From Dyadobacter sp. LHD-138 (GTDB taxonomy: Bacteria > Bacteroidota > Bacteroidia > Cytophagales > Spirosomataceae), in assembly GCF_030929615.1 (NCBI RefSeq), contig NZ_JAVFVU010000011.1, positions 172,059 to 236,058 on the forward strand: DNA of 64,000 bases, in the 5' to 3' direction. Below the pieces are notes generated by a model. That model ran no database searches and had not been told where the DNA came from. It saw nothing but the letters and a program-made list of their open reading frames with translations. The position numbers and the translations under genes are program-made. The first letter of the stretch is position 1. The number at the start of each line of letters is the position of its first letter. Shown here piece after piece: positions 1 through 8,953 of the stretch.

Positions 1-1
1 T

Positions 2-193
2 GTGCTGTCAAACATTATTTCATCGTTTTACAGCCGCAAAAATTACCGGGAAGGCCAGGTTATCAAGATTGACGACATCAAAGGCGTCATCACCAAAATA
101 GACAGCACCACCGTTACCATCGTCAATGATACCACCACTACCATACTGCCTTTACAGTTTTTCCAGACCCGGCAGGTGGAAATTTTTAATTAA
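2..193 (+). CDS. C-terminal end of an MscS-type small membrane protein (5' truncated by window)
   Basis: Only the last 63 codons are present. The frame is open at the window edge, so the real start probably lies upstream and the GTG at base 2 is probably internal. What remains is a beta-rich segment with the pattern REGQVIKIDDIKGVITKID, then TTTILPLQFF. This resembles the small beta domain that follows the pore helix in MscS-family channels, which would open under membrane tension and release solutes. The residues just before it (LSNIISSFYSRKNY) fit the end of a pore-lining helix. The stop lies 19 bases before the next start, so it may be cotranscribed with the DUF3078 gene. The family call is inferred from a short fragment. 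Confidence 0.5.
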   Translation: MLSNIISSFYSRKNYREGQVIKIDDIKGVITKIDSTTVTIVNDTTTTILPLQFFQTRQVEIFN

Positions 194-212
194 CTACGTT
201 ACTAATCCTGTT

Positions 213-1181
213 ATGAGTATGAGCAAAAAGATGAAATTTGCCCCGTTTATTATCGGCCTTCTGTCACTGGGGAGTTCCCTGGCCTTCGCGCAGGATGATA
301 TTAAAAAGAAGGTTGATCTGTCCAATTCGCTTAATAGTGGCATACTAAAAGTTAAGGGAGATACATCCTGGCGGAAAATCGAATTTGGGGTTAATCTTAC
401 TCAAGGTTCTTTCAGTTCAAACTGGGCAGGTGGAGGTGTAAGTTCCATTGCGCTCGGAGTGTTATTTAACGCATTAAGTGAGAAAAAGAAGGGGAGACAT
501 TCGTGGAGAAATGATTTTCAATCGCAATACGGTATCGTAAAAAATGCATCCCAGGGGAGCCGAAAAAATCTTGACCGGATCTTTTTTGATACAAAATATA
601 ACTATGCATTATCGGAAAAATGGAGCATTTTCGGAAATGTTAACCTGTTGTCGCAATTTGCAAACGGTTATAATTATTCGTCTTCGACACATCCGGATTC
701 GGTCAATTTTAAAACCAAAGTTTCGGGATTATTTTCACCCGCTTATATTACAGAGGCAATCGGTATTGAATACCGCCCTGTTCCGTATTTCTTTATCGAC
801 CTGGCTCCCGGCGCGGTTCGTCAGACCATCGTAGCAGATGACAAGTTATATCTGACTGTACCTGAAAATTATGGCGTGAAAATAGGCAAAAGGATTCGTA
901 ACGAGGTCGGTATTGCCCAGCTGGTTGCAAACTTTGATAAGGACCTGGCCAAAAATGTAAATCTGAAATTCAGATATTTGCTTTTCACTGCTTACAACAA
1001 AAACCAGATTACAGAGAAGCGAGAATTTAAAAACGACCACCGGCTTGATGCCATGCTGACGGCTAAGATCGCTAAATATTTCAATGTGAATTTAGGTGCG
1101 ATTCTGGTCTACAATAAGTCTCAGGTCGATGATATTCAATTTGCACAGGGATTGAGTATTGGGTTTTTGTACACATTTTAG
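213..1181 (+). CDS. DUF3078 family outer-membrane protein
   Basis: A 322-residue protein with a cleavable signal peptide (lysines near the N-terminus, hydrophobic stretch, SLAFAQ cleavage site). After a short polar region comes the tryptophan-rich segment GVNLTQGSFSSNWAGGG, typical of the Bacteroidota family DUF3078. The rest alternates short beta strands and turns and ends in an aromatic strand (GFLYTF), as expected for an outer-membrane beta-barrel. The frame is open back to base 126, but those residues overlap the preceding gene and do not look like a signal peptide, so the ATG at 213 is preferred; ATG 219 is possible. No enzymatic residues are recognised and the function is unknown. Confidence 0.8.
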   Translation: MSMSKKMKFAPFIIGLLSLGSSLAFAQDDIKKKVDLSNSLNSGILKVKGDTSWRKIEFGVNLTQGSFSSNWAGGGVSSIALGVLFNALSEKKKGRHSWRNDFQSQYGIVKNASQGSRKNLDRIFFDTKYNYALSEKWSIFGNVNLLSQFANGYNYSSSTHPDSVNFKTKVSGLFSPAYITEAIGIEYRPVPYFFIDLAPGAVRQTIVADDKLYLTVPENYGVKIGKRIRNEVGIAQLVANFDKDLAKNVNLKFRYLLFTAYNKNQITEKREFKNDHRLDAMLTAKIAKYFNVNLGAILVYNKSQVDDIQFAQGLSIGFLYTF

Positions 1182-1219
1182 TTAGATTTAGCCAACGTTA
1201 CATCTAAACTACCAACTTT

Positions 1220-1552
1220 ATGCTGCAGGAATTTAAAACCTTTATCGCCCAGGGCAATGTTCTGGATCTGGCTGTCGGTGTTGTCATCGGAGCTGCTTTT
1301 GGAAAAATTACAACTTCGCTGGTTGAAGATATTATTAATCCGATTCTGGGTCTAATAATCGGCGGCGTGGATTTTACTCAGTTAAAAGTTGTTTTGAAGG
1401 AAGCGGTGGGAGAAACGCCGGAAGTGGCCATCAAGTATGGTAATTTTATTCAGACCATGATTCAGTTCCTGATCATCGCATGGGTTATTTTCCTGATCGT
1501 TAAGGTAGCAAATCGTTTAAAGCTTTCAGAGTCAGCCAAGAAAGGCGCATAA
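1220..1552 (+). CDS. mscL: Large-conductance mechanosensitive channel MscL, short C-terminus
   Basis: MscL forms a homopentameric emergency valve in the inner membrane that opens near lytic tension. The 110-residue product has the family hallmarks in order: an amphipathic N-terminal helix ([19 protein letters not shown]), the first membrane helix with the gate motif [12 protein letters not shown], the PILGLIIGG turn, a periplasmic loop, and the second membrane helix ([15 protein letters not shown]). It ends about ten residues after that helix. The C-terminal cytoplasmic helix bundle found in most homologues (around 130-150 residues) is therefore missing. A terminator-like hairpin follows, so the gene probably ends its transcript. 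Confidence 0.95.
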   Translation: MLQEFKTFIAQGNVLDLAVGVVIGAAFGKITTSLVEDIINPILGLIIGGVDFTQLKVVLKEAVGETPEVAIKYGNFIQTMIQFLIIAWVIFLIVKVANRLKLSESAKKGA

Positions 1553-1577
1553 AATATTTACAAGCATAAGTAGAGAA

Positions 1578-1605
1578 AGAGGTGTGATTTCACGCCTCTT
1601 TTTTT
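1578..1605 (+). terminator. Rho-independent terminator after mscL
   Basis: Arms 1578-1586 and 1591-1599 pair over nine bases with one T-G wobble and a four-base loop, and run straight into a tract of seven Ts. Confidence 0.8.
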
Positions 1606-1696
1606 ATGCTTAAGATTTTTTCAAGAAAGCGTAAAAATTTCTTCATTGGAAGGGATTATTCTGCGTACTTTACTCCTTTAGTTAAAATGTGAAAAT

Positions 1697-3043
1697 ATGG
1701 TGCAGAAAAAACTCGTCGTATTGGGTGGTGGAGAAAGCGGAATTGGCGCGGCAATACTTGCTAAATCAAAAGGTTTCGAAGTTTTTTTGTCGGATCGTAG
1801 TCCGATCAGTGATAGATACCGCGAAGTTTTACTTCGTGAAAATATAAATTTTGAGGAAGGATTTCATACGGATTCGCTTATTCTGGATGCGGATGAAGTG
1901 GTGAAAAGTCCGGGTATCCCCGACAAGGCACCGATCATCGTGGCCCTGGCGTCGAGAGGAATTCCGGTTATATCGGAGATCGAATTTGCGTCCCGTTATA
2001 CCAATGCGAAACTGATTGCGGTTACAGGCAGTAACGGTAAAACAACGACTTCTTTGCTCATTTATCATCTGCTGCATGAGGCGGGGCTGCATGTCGGTCT
2101 TGCCGGAAATATCGGAGAAAGTTTTGCATGGCAGGTCGCTGAGAAGAATTTTGATTACTATGTATTGGAAATCAGTAGTTTCCAGTTAGATAATAGTTTT
2201 GAGTTCCGTCCTTCCGTTGCCGTTTTGCTGAATATCACGCCGGACCATCTGGACAGGTATGACTATAATTTTCAGAATTACGTTGATTCGAAATTCAGAA
2301 TTATACAAAAACAGACGGCTGAGGATGATTTTATCTATTTTGAAGATAGTGATGTGATCATTGAAGAGATGGAAAAACGGTCGGTTTTTTCCAGAAAATG
2401 GGGCATTACGTTGGAAGATACGTTGAAACAGGGAGGCTATTTAAGCGGTCAAAAGCTGATTGCCAATAAAGACGGGTTACATTATGAGCAGAATTTTTCG
2501 GAATTGCCGATAAAAGGCTCTCACAATGCGGTTAATGCGCTGGCTTCGATATTGGTTGCCCAGTGTGTGGGATTGAGTCCGGAGGCAATTAAAAGCGGGT
2601 TGTTGTCCTTTAAAAATGCGCCGCATCGTTTGGAGCAGGTGGCTGTGATCAATGAGGTGACTTATGTAAATGATTCCAAGGCGACGAACGTAGATTCTGT
2701 TTTTTATGCACTGGGAAGTTTCGATCGGCCGATTTTGCTAATCGCCGGTGGTGTGGATAAGGGCAATGATTACGGCCAGATTGAAGAACTGGTTCGTCAG
2801 AAAGTAAAGGCGCTGATTATCCTGACCCCTAAATTCGAAAAACTGAAAGAATATTTTGGTGCGATCGTGCCGCAGATTTATGTGACCGAAGATGTTCAGG
2901 ATGCCGTGAACCAGGCGCAGAAATGGAGTGTGCCCGGAGACGTGGTACTGCTTTCACCCGCTTGCGCCAGCTTTGACCTGTTTAAAAATTATGAAGACCG
3001 GGGTGACAAATTTAAGCAAGCCGTTATCAATCTAACCAAATAG
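1697..3043 (+). CDS. murD: UDP-N-acetylmuramoylalanine--D-glutamate ligase
   Basis: Cytoplasmic Mur ligase that adds D-glutamate to UDP-MurNAc-L-Ala with ATP hydrolysis. The 448 residues are a normal length. An N-terminal Rossmann-like domain (VVLGGGESGIGAA) precedes the ATP-binding P-loop GSNGKTTT at residues 111-118. Further on are DHLDRYDYNFQNY and, in the C-terminal domain, NDSKATNVDS and the DKGNDYGQ region. It is the first gene of the dcw segment seen here; ftsW begins nine bases after its stop. The upstream dcw genes (mraY, murE, murF and others) are not adjacent on the left, so the cluster either starts here or is split. Confidence 0.96.
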   Translation: MVQKKLVVLGGGESGIGAAILAKSKGFEVFLSDRSPISDRYREVLLRENINFEEGFHTDSLILDADEVVKSPGIPDKAPIIVALASRGIPVISEIEFASRYTNAKLIAVTGSNGKTTTSLLIYHLLHEAGLHVGLAGNIGESFAWQVAEKNFDYYVLEISSFQLDNSFEFRPSVAVLLNITPDHLDRYDYNFQNYVDSKFRIIQKQTAEDDFIYFEDSDVIIEEMEKRSVFSRKWGITLEDTLKQGGYLSGQKLIANKDGLHYEQNFSELPIKGSHNAVNALASILVAQCVGLSPEAIKSGLLSFKNAPHRLEQVAVINEVTYVNDSKATNVDSVFYALGSFDRPILLIAGGVDKGNDYGQIEELVRQKVKALIILTPKFEKLKEYFGAIVPQIYVTEDVQDAVNQAQKWSVPGDVVLLSPACASFDLFKNYEDRGDKFKQAVINLTK

Positions 3044-3052
3044 CTGGCTCAC

Positions 3053-4207
3053 ATGGACGCTCTACACAAATTAAGGGAAGATACGCAAGCATGGTTTGCG
3101 GGAAACCTCAAAGGCGACCGCTGGATCTGGGGTATCTGCGTGGGGATGTTGCTTTCGAGTATCGTGGTCGTTTATAGTGCCAGTGTGAAGGACGCATACA
3201 GTTTGAAAAAGGGGGATACGGAATATTATCTTTTTAAACATTCCGTGCTCTGTGTGTTGTCGATGCTGATTATGTTTTGGGTTCATAAAATCCCTTATAT
3301 CAAATTTGTCTACGTGACGCGCATGGCCGTTTGGAGCTCCATTTTGCTCCTCATTTTTGCCATGTTTTTTGGGCGGTCGGTGAACGAAGCGTCACGCTGG
3401 ATTGAGATACCTTTTATCGGGCAGCGCTTTCAGCCATCAGAGTGGGCGAAAGTGGCATTAATTGCACATTTGTCGCTGATTCTCGCCAGACATATCAAAG
3501 GAGGCTGGAACACCCGGGAGCTTTTTATGGAACCGCTGGCCTTGGTCGGTGTGGTTTGCGGACTGATTTTTACGAGTAATGTTTCGACGGCGATTATGCT
3601 GGCAGGCATTTGCTTCTTACTGATGTTCGTCGGGAAAGTGCCGATTCACTATCTGTTTTTTACAGCGCTCGGACTGGTCTTTTTTGCCGGCCTTGCGATT
3701 CTGCTCAATTCGACGCAGCGTTCAGGAACGGCACAAAACAGGATCAGTGCTTTTTTTGATAAGGATGTCGTCGTTTATCAGTCACAACAATCTTATATGG
3801 CGATGGCCCGGGGCGGCCTTTACGGAGAAGGCCCTGCGAAAAGCCGGCAGCGAAGGTTTCTGCCCGAGCCTCAGAAAGATTTTATTTTTGCAGTGGTTGT
3901 AGAGGAATACGGAACATTGGGAGGCGTGGCACTGATGATCGCCTACCTCGTTTTATTATACCGCGGTCTTAAAGCGATTGAGGCCACCAAAAGGCCTTTC
4001 GGAGGATTGTTATCTGCCGGACTGACCTTTGTCGTGGTAAGTCAGGCATTTTCTGCCATGGCGGTCACGGTTGGTTTGGTACCTGTAACCGGCCAGACGC
4101 TTCCTTTTTTCAGTCAGGGCGGGACATCATTGCTTTTTACGGGTGTGGCAATGGGCATGATCCTGAGCGTAAGCAGAGGGGAGAAAATGGATGAGCAAAA
4201 GATTTAA
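3053..4207 (+). CDS. ftsW: Lipid II polymerase of the SEDS family, FtsW
   Basis: A 384-residue polytopic membrane protein of the SEDS family (FtsW/RodA/SpoVE), which polymerises lipid II into septal peptidoglycan together with a class B PBP. About ten hydrophobic segments are visible. Family signatures include the ASRWIEIPFIGQRFQPSEWAK region after the fourth segment, RISAFFDKD with a conserved QS..A...GG loop, and the final GQTLPFFSQGGTSLLF motif. Its place between murD and murG supports FtsW rather than RodA. The 3' end lies eight bases before the preferred murG start, consistent with translational coupling. Confidence 0.95.
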   Translation: MDALHKLREDTQAWFAGNLKGDRWIWGICVGMLLSSIVVVYSASVKDAYSLKKGDTEYYLFKHSVLCVLSMLIMFWVHKIPYIKFVYVTRMAVWSSILLLIFAMFFGRSVNEASRWIEIPFIGQRFQPSEWAKVALIAHLSLILARHIKGGWNTRELFMEPLALVGVVCGLIFTSNVSTAIMLAGICFLLMFVGKVPIHYLFFTALGLVFFAGLAILLNSTQRSGTAQNRISAFFDKDVVVYQSQQSYMAMARGGLYGEGPAKSRQRRFLPEPQKDFIFAVVVEEYGTLGGVALMIAYLVLLYRGLKAIEATKRPFGGLLSAGLTFVVVSQAFSAMAVTVGLVPVTGQTLPFFSQGGTSLLFTGVAMGMILSVSRGEKMDEQKI

Positions 4208-4214
4208 AAATTTT

Positions 4215-5312
4215 ATGTCTAAACGAGTAATCATTAGCGGAGGAGGAACTGGCGGACACATTTATCCGGCCATTGCCATTGCCAACGCCCTTAAGGAAAT
4301 TGAACCGGGAATTGAAATCCTTTTTGTGGGTGCGCTTGGAAAAATGGAGATGGAAAAGGTACCCCGCGCGGGATATAAAATTGTTGGTTTGCCGATTGTC
4401 GGTATTAAGAGAGAAATTTCTCTGGATAACCTCAGTTTCCCGTTAAAGCTGGTCCGGAGTTTGTGGAAGGCAAGATCGGTGATTAAAGATTTTCGGCCGG
4501 ATGCCGCAGTGGGCGTCGGTGGTTTTGCCAGCGGTCCCTTGTTGATGATTGCCTCACTCATGGGAATTCCGACGCTTTTGCAGGAGCAAAATTCCTACGC
4601 GGGTATTACCAATAAACTTCTGGCCAAAAGGGCCAGTAAAATATGTGTGGCTTACCCAGGCATGGAAGCATTTTTTCCTGGTGAAAAAATCAGGCTTTAC
4701 GGTAATCCCGTCAGAAGCGATATCGTAGATGTTTCTTCCAAACGAAAAGAAGCCTTGGCGCATTTCGGGTTTCAGGAAAACCGCAAAACACTTTTCGTGA
4801 TGGGAGGAAGTTTGGGGGCAAGGTCAATCAATGAAAGTCTGAACGCCGGGCTGGCCAGTCTGGTTGAGGCGGGTTATCAGGTGTTGTGGCAGACTGGAAA
4901 AGGTTTTATAAGTTCAGCCAACGAGACGATTGCCAACCTGAAATCGGATCAGGTAAAAGCTTTTGAATTTATCTACGAGATGGATCTGGCTTATGCGGCG
5001 GCGGATGTGGTTGTTTCGCGAGCAGGCGCATTATCGGTTTCGGAGCTGTGTCTGGCGGTAAAACCTTCGATTTTAATTCCGTTTCCTTTTGCGTCGGAGG
5101 ATCATCAGACAAAAAATGCAATGAATCTGGTGGAACAGGACGCTGCTGTTTTTATTAAAGATGCCAATGCGGCGGAAGAATTAATTCCGGCAGCCTTGAA
5201 CCTGCTCAGGGATGAGAAAAAGCAGGAATCGCTAAAAGCCAATATTCAGAAACTGGCGAAGCCGACTGCGGCATATGATATTGCTGCCGAGGTGCTGAAA
5301 TTAATCAAGTAG
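4215..5312 (+). CDS. murG: UDP-GlcNAc:lipid I N-acetylglucosaminyltransferase
   Basis: Peripheral membrane GT28 enzyme that converts lipid I to lipid II. The N-terminal domain begins with the glycine-rich loop SGGGTGGHIYPAIAIANAL. A second glycine-rich loop, VGVGGFASGP, and the C-terminal UDP-GlcNAc site (VSRAGALSVSELCLAVKPSILIPFPFA, then DHQTKNA) are present, and the length (365) is normal. The ATG at 4215 puts the glycine loop right at the N-terminus, as in other MurG proteins. An in-frame ATG at 4191, overlapping ftsW by 17 bases and preceded by a purine-rich AGAGGGGAG, is the alternative start. Confidence 0.95.
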   Translation: MSKRVIISGGGTGGHIYPAIAIANALKEIEPGIEILFVGALGKMEMEKVPRAGYKIVGLPIVGIKREISLDNLSFPLKLVRSLWKARSVIKDFRPDAAVGVGGFASGPLLMIASLMGIPTLLQEQNSYAGITNKLLAKRASKICVAYPGMEAFFPGEKIRLYGNPVRSDIVDVSSKRKEALAHFGFQENRKTLFVMGGSLGARSINESLNAGLASLVEAGYQVLWQTGKGFISSANETIANLKSDQVKAFEFIYEMDLAYAAADVVVSRAGALSVSELCLAVKPSILIPFPFASEDHQTKNAMNLVEQDAAVFIKDANAAEELIPAALNLLRDEKKQESLKANIQKLAKPTAAYDIAAEVLKLIK

Positions 5313-5357
5313 TGTTTATATCATTTTACAAAAAAATATCTTTTATCGCGTCATTTT

Positions 5358-6749
5358 ATGGATAACTGGAAATACATATATTTTGTTGGGATAGGCGGAA
5401 TTGGCATGAGTGCGCTGGCCAGATGGTTTAAGGCGAACGCATTTCAGGTGGCCGGATATGACAAAACCTCTACCCCGCTGGTTCAGAATCTTATTTCCGA
5501 AGGTATTCCGGTTACGCTTGAAGATGAAATAGAAAGTATTCCGGCGGAATACACCGCTGATCCTTCGCAAACTTTAATTGTTTACACGCCGGCGGTTCCT
5601 GTGCAGCATAAGCAGATGAATTATTTCAGGCAGGAAAATTTTATGATCCTGAAAAGATCACAGGTATTGGGTTTGCTTACAAAGAATTTAAAAACAGTTG
5701 GTGTTGCAGGAACGCATGGAAAAACGACGACATCGTCGATCGTTGCGCATATCCTGCGTTATTCGGATGTGAATTGTACCGCATTTTTGGGTGGGATTAC
5801 CCAAAATTATGGCACCAATTTGTTGTTAAATACCCCAACGGAAAATCTCAGTGAGGTGGTGTGTGTGGTTGAAGCAGACGAATTTGACCGTTCTTTTCTG
5901 ACGCTTTTCCCGGAAATAGCCATCGTCACGTCTACGGATGCTGACCATCTGGATATTTATGGAAAACATGAGGCGGTTCTGGAATCGTTCCGGGAATATG
6001 TCAGCCAGATCGATGACGATGGTGCGTTGTTTATGAAGAAGGGACTGGAACTTGCTTCGAGTACAAAAGCCCGGGTGTTTACATATTCCTTGACGGAAGG
6101 CGATTATCATGCGGACCGGATCAGGATTGAAAATGCACGATTTGTTTTTGATATCGTTCATCCGGGCGGGGTGATTCAGGATGTTGCGATGAAAATTCCG
6201 GGTTATCATAACATTGAGAACTCACTGGCTGCCGCTGCCGTTGCTTTATATCTGGAAGTTTCCCCCGAAAATATAAAAGAGGCGCTGGAAAGCTACCGTG
6301 GAGTGAAAAGGCGTTTTGAATATCAGGTGGAGTTACCAGACCGGGTTTATATCGACGATTATGCCCATCATCCGGCCGAAATTGAAGCATTTTTATCGTC
6401 TGTCAAGGCACTTTATCCGGGAAGACATATCACGGGGATTTTTCAGCCGCATTTATTTACGAGAACCAGGGATTTTGCAGACGGTTTTGCGGAGAGTCTT
6501 TCACTGGTGAACAGACTGTTACTTCTGGATATCTATCCGGCGCGTGAACTGCCGATTGAAGGGGTGAATTCTGAAATGGTACTAGAAAAAGTTTCTATTT
6601 TAGATAAGATTTTGGTAACTAAAAAAGAAGTTTTAGACCTTTTACCGAAATTAAATACTGATATTGTAGTAACGATTGGCGCGGGTGACATTGATACCCT
6701 GGTAGGGCCTATTAAAAATCTGCTACAAAACCCTTTTAGTAATAATTAG
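5358..6749 (+). CDS. murC: UDP-N-acetylmuramate--L-alanine ligase
   Basis: First Mur ligase of the pathway, adding L-alanine to UDP-MurNAc in the cytoplasm. The 463 residues start with the nucleotide-binding FVGIGGIGMSALARW. The P-loop GTHGKTTT lies at residues 118-125, followed by EADEFDRSFL and TDADHLDIY. The C-terminal domain carries DDYAHHPAEIEAFL and FQPHLFTRTRDF, the latter typical of MurC. It follows murG after 45 bases and ftsQ follows after 25. No murB or ddl separates murC from ftsQ, a shorter arrangement than in proteobacteria. Confidence 0.96.
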   Translation: MDNWKYIYFVGIGGIGMSALARWFKANAFQVAGYDKTSTPLVQNLISEGIPVTLEDEIESIPAEYTADPSQTLIVYTPAVPVQHKQMNYFRQENFMILKRSQVLGLLTKNLKTVGVAGTHGKTTTSSIVAHILRYSDVNCTAFLGGITQNYGTNLLLNTPTENLSEVVCVVEADEFDRSFLTLFPEIAIVTSTDADHLDIYGKHEAVLESFREYVSQIDDDGALFMKKGLELASSTKARVFTYSLTEGDYHADRIRIENARFVFDIVHPGGVIQDVAMKIPGYHNIENSLAAAAVALYLEVSPENIKEALESYRGVKRRFEYQVELPDRVYIDDYAHHPAEIEAFLSSVKALYPGRHITGIFQPHLFTRTRDFADGFAESLSLVNRLLLLDIYPARELPIEGVNSEMVLEKVSILDKILVTKKEVLDLLPKLNTDIVVTIGAGDIDTLVGPIKNLLQNPFSNN

Positions 6750-6774
6750 TACCGGCGTTTTTAAAATTACTAAG

Positions 6775-7551
6775 ATGTTACGTAAATTTGACTATTCTTG
6801 GCATTTGTTTAAACGTAGCTTGTGGCTTATTTTGCCAATTGCCGGTATCGGTATGGCTGAAAGCCGCCTTGGTAATCAACGGTGTAACAATATTATCATC
6901 TCGATCGACGGTGATTCGGGGATGCATTTTCTGGATAAAACAGATGTTCAAATGCTTCTTACTGAAGGTGGAGGAGATCCGTTGCTAGGAAGCAGATTGC
7001 GGGATGTGCACCTTTCAGACCTTGAAAACCGGGTCAGAAAGAACAGACTTGTAAAAAAATGTCAGGTATTTCGTGACCTTAAGGGTAACATCGTCGTAGA
7101 AGTAGAGCAGGAAAAACCGCTTGCGCGATGGATCAATACCTCGCAGCATGGCGAGTGGCGTAATACTTCCGGGTATTATATTAATGATGAAGGCGTTTTT
7201 TTTCCGTTGTCCGAGAGTTATTCGGCACGGACACTGTTGGTTTCAGGTCCTTTTTTTAGTAGTCCAAAACAACTAAAAACCAAAAAAGGCTTGATGCTGA
7301 TGGATTTAATCCGTTTTTTGAATACCAATGAATTCTGGAGTGCACAGGTTGCTGAAATGTATGTTGACAAAGACGGGGAAGTGCAGTTAATGACCGTTTT
7401 AGGGGATCAACGCATTGAGTTAGGAATGGCAGAGAATTTCGAACCAAAATTTGAGAAGCTTCGTATTTTTTACGATGAAGTACTTAGCAAAGATTGGAGC
7501 AGATATTCAAAAATTAGTGTTAAGTTTCAAGATCAAATAGTTTGTGAATAA
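6775..7551 (+). CDS. ftsQ: Cell division protein FtsQ/DivIB
   Basis: A 258-residue bitopic protein: short N-terminal cytoplasmic part, one hydrophobic segment (about residues 14-29), then a periplasmic POTRA-like domain (SIDGDSGMHFLDKTDV, later LENRVRKNRLVKKCQVFRDL and VVEVEQEKPLARW) and a beta domain. FtsQ links early and late divisome proteins and binds FtsB/FtsL. Sequence conservation in this family is low, so the call leans on position between murC and ftsA as well as on the POTRA pattern. The ATG at 6775 is kept because it leaves a plausible signal anchor. Confidence 0.88.
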   Translation: MLRKFDYSWHLFKRSLWLILPIAGIGMAESRLGNQRCNNIIISIDGDSGMHFLDKTDVQMLLTEGGGDPLLGSRLRDVHLSDLENRVRKNRLVKKCQVFRDLKGNIVVEVEQEKPLARWINTSQHGEWRNTSGYYINDEGVFFPLSESYSARTLLVSGPFFSSPKQLKTKKGLMLMDLIRFLNTNEFWSAQVAEMYVDKDGEVQLMTVLGDQRIELGMAENFEPKFEKLRIFYDEVLSKDWSRYSKISVKFQDQIVCE

Positions 7552-7566
7552 TAATTCACCATCAAC

Positions 7567-8910
7567 ATGGCACAGGATAATATTGTAGTAGGAGTAGATA
7601 TTGGAAGCACGAAAATTACCGTAGTAGCAGCGCATGGTACATCAACGGGATCTCGTTTTGACAATATCGAGATTTTAGGATTTAGCGAAGTTCTTGTGCC
7701 TGAAGGAGCTGTCATTAATGGTTCGGTTGAGAATATAAAACAGGTTGGAAGCGCGATCCGCGAGGCACTTGCTGAAGCGTCGTCACGTTCGGACCTGGAT
7801 ATTGGTATTGTAAACGTAAGTTTCAGCGGCACACACGTAAGAGTTACACCACAAAGCGACGGCGTGATCCGTCCTACTTCGTCCACGGGCGATGAGGTGA
7901 CCCAGAGAGATGTTGACCAGTTGGTTGATGATATGTACCGGGCAAAAACGGAGGCAAACTATGATGTGCTGCACGTGTTGCCGATGGAATTTGTGGTGGA
8001 CAATTCAACAGGTGTACGTGAGCCTGTGGGAAGAACCGGGATTAAACTTGGCGGGAATTTTTTAATTGTCTCTGCCAATAACCAATCCATTCAGCGTACA
8101 AAGAAAAGTTTGCTGGAAGCAGATCCGCATCTGAAATTTGACAAGATGATTTATGCGCCGCTCGCCACCAGCCTGGCTGTGCTGGACGAAGGGGAAATAA
8201 AAGCGGGTATCGCCATGGTGGATATCGGGGATCACACGACGGATCTTGTGATTTACCAGGATGGTATCATCCGTCATATTGCCTCGTTCCCGATTGCCGG
8301 CAGACATATTACCGCCGATTTGAGATTGGGTTGTGGCGTGCAGCCGGAAAATGCTGAAAAGCTGAAAAAAGAACATGGTATGGCCATTTCATCCGAAGTG
8401 CCGCTTAACATAGAAGTTTTGGTGAACTTCCTTGCCGGACGTCCGCCAAAGCAGGTTTTAAAGAAAAACGTTGCCCTGATCATCGAAGAGAGGCTTAAGG
8501 AAATATCAGCGATGGTATATGCCGAAATCCTGAAATCCGGTTATGAAGAGCATCTGATTGGCGGAATTGTCCTGACGGGCGGAACTGCCAATATTCCTGA
8601 CATTGAATTATTGTTTGAAAAAGTAACCAATATGCCTGTTCGGGTCGGATTACCTGAACGTCTGGCGCATACTGCCAAAGCGGATGCGGTCAGTAATACT
8701 TCATTTTCTACTGCGATTGGATTAGCCTGGGCTGGTATTAAGTCAATAGATCCGCGAGTAAAATCAATATGCAAACCTCCTGTACATCAAAGTGCCCCGT
8801 TAAGAGAAGCCCCAAGTAAGCCGAAGGAATTTAAAAAAGTGCCAAAAGAAGATGGATCATTTTGGGATCGTATCATTGGCCGAAAAGATGACAGTATAGG
8901 AGATTATTGA
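7567..8910 (+). CDS. ftsA: Cell division protein FtsA
   Basis: Actin-fold ATPase that tethers FtsZ to the membrane. It starts with the phosphate-1 loop VVGVDIGSTKITVV. The family-specific 1C subdomain follows (SFSGTHVRVTPQSDGVI), then the phosphate-2 region GIAMVDIGDHTTDLVIY and the adenosine motif IVLTGGTANIPDIE. Length is 447 residues. The C-terminus has a basic, proline-containing linker and ends in DGSFWDRIIGRKDD, which could form the membrane-targeting amphipathic helix. It begins 15 bases after ftsQ and ends 43 bases before ftsZ. Confidence 0.95.
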   Translation: MAQDNIVVGVDIGSTKITVVAAHGTSTGSRFDNIEILGFSEVLVPEGAVINGSVENIKQVGSAIREALAEASSRSDLDIGIVNVSFSGTHVRVTPQSDGVIRPTSSTGDEVTQRDVDQLVDDMYRAKTEANYDVLHVLPMEFVVDNSTGVREPVGRTGIKLGGNFLIVSANNQSIQRTKKSLLEADPHLKFDKMIYAPLATSLAVLDEGEIKAGIAMVDIGDHTTDLVIYQDGIIRHIASFPIAGRHITADLRLGCGVQPENAEKLKKEHGMAISSEVPLNIEVLVNFLAGRPPKQVLKKNVALIIEERLKEISAMVYAEILKSGYEEHLIGGIVLTGGTANIPDIELLFEKVTNMPVRVGLPERLAHTAKADAVSNTSFSTAIGLAWAGIKSIDPRVKSICKPPVHQSAPLREAPSKPKEFKKVPKEDGSFWDRIIGRKDDSIGDY

Positions 8911-8953
8911 AATTATTTAGGAAGAATTGCACCAACATCAACCACCCCGGACT

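Noticed and set aside
4191..4214. Upstream ATG for murG with a purine-rich sequence before it
   Set aside because: It would put a KRFKNF extension before the glycine loop and overlap ftsW; ATG 4215 matches MurG length better. Kept as an alternative only.
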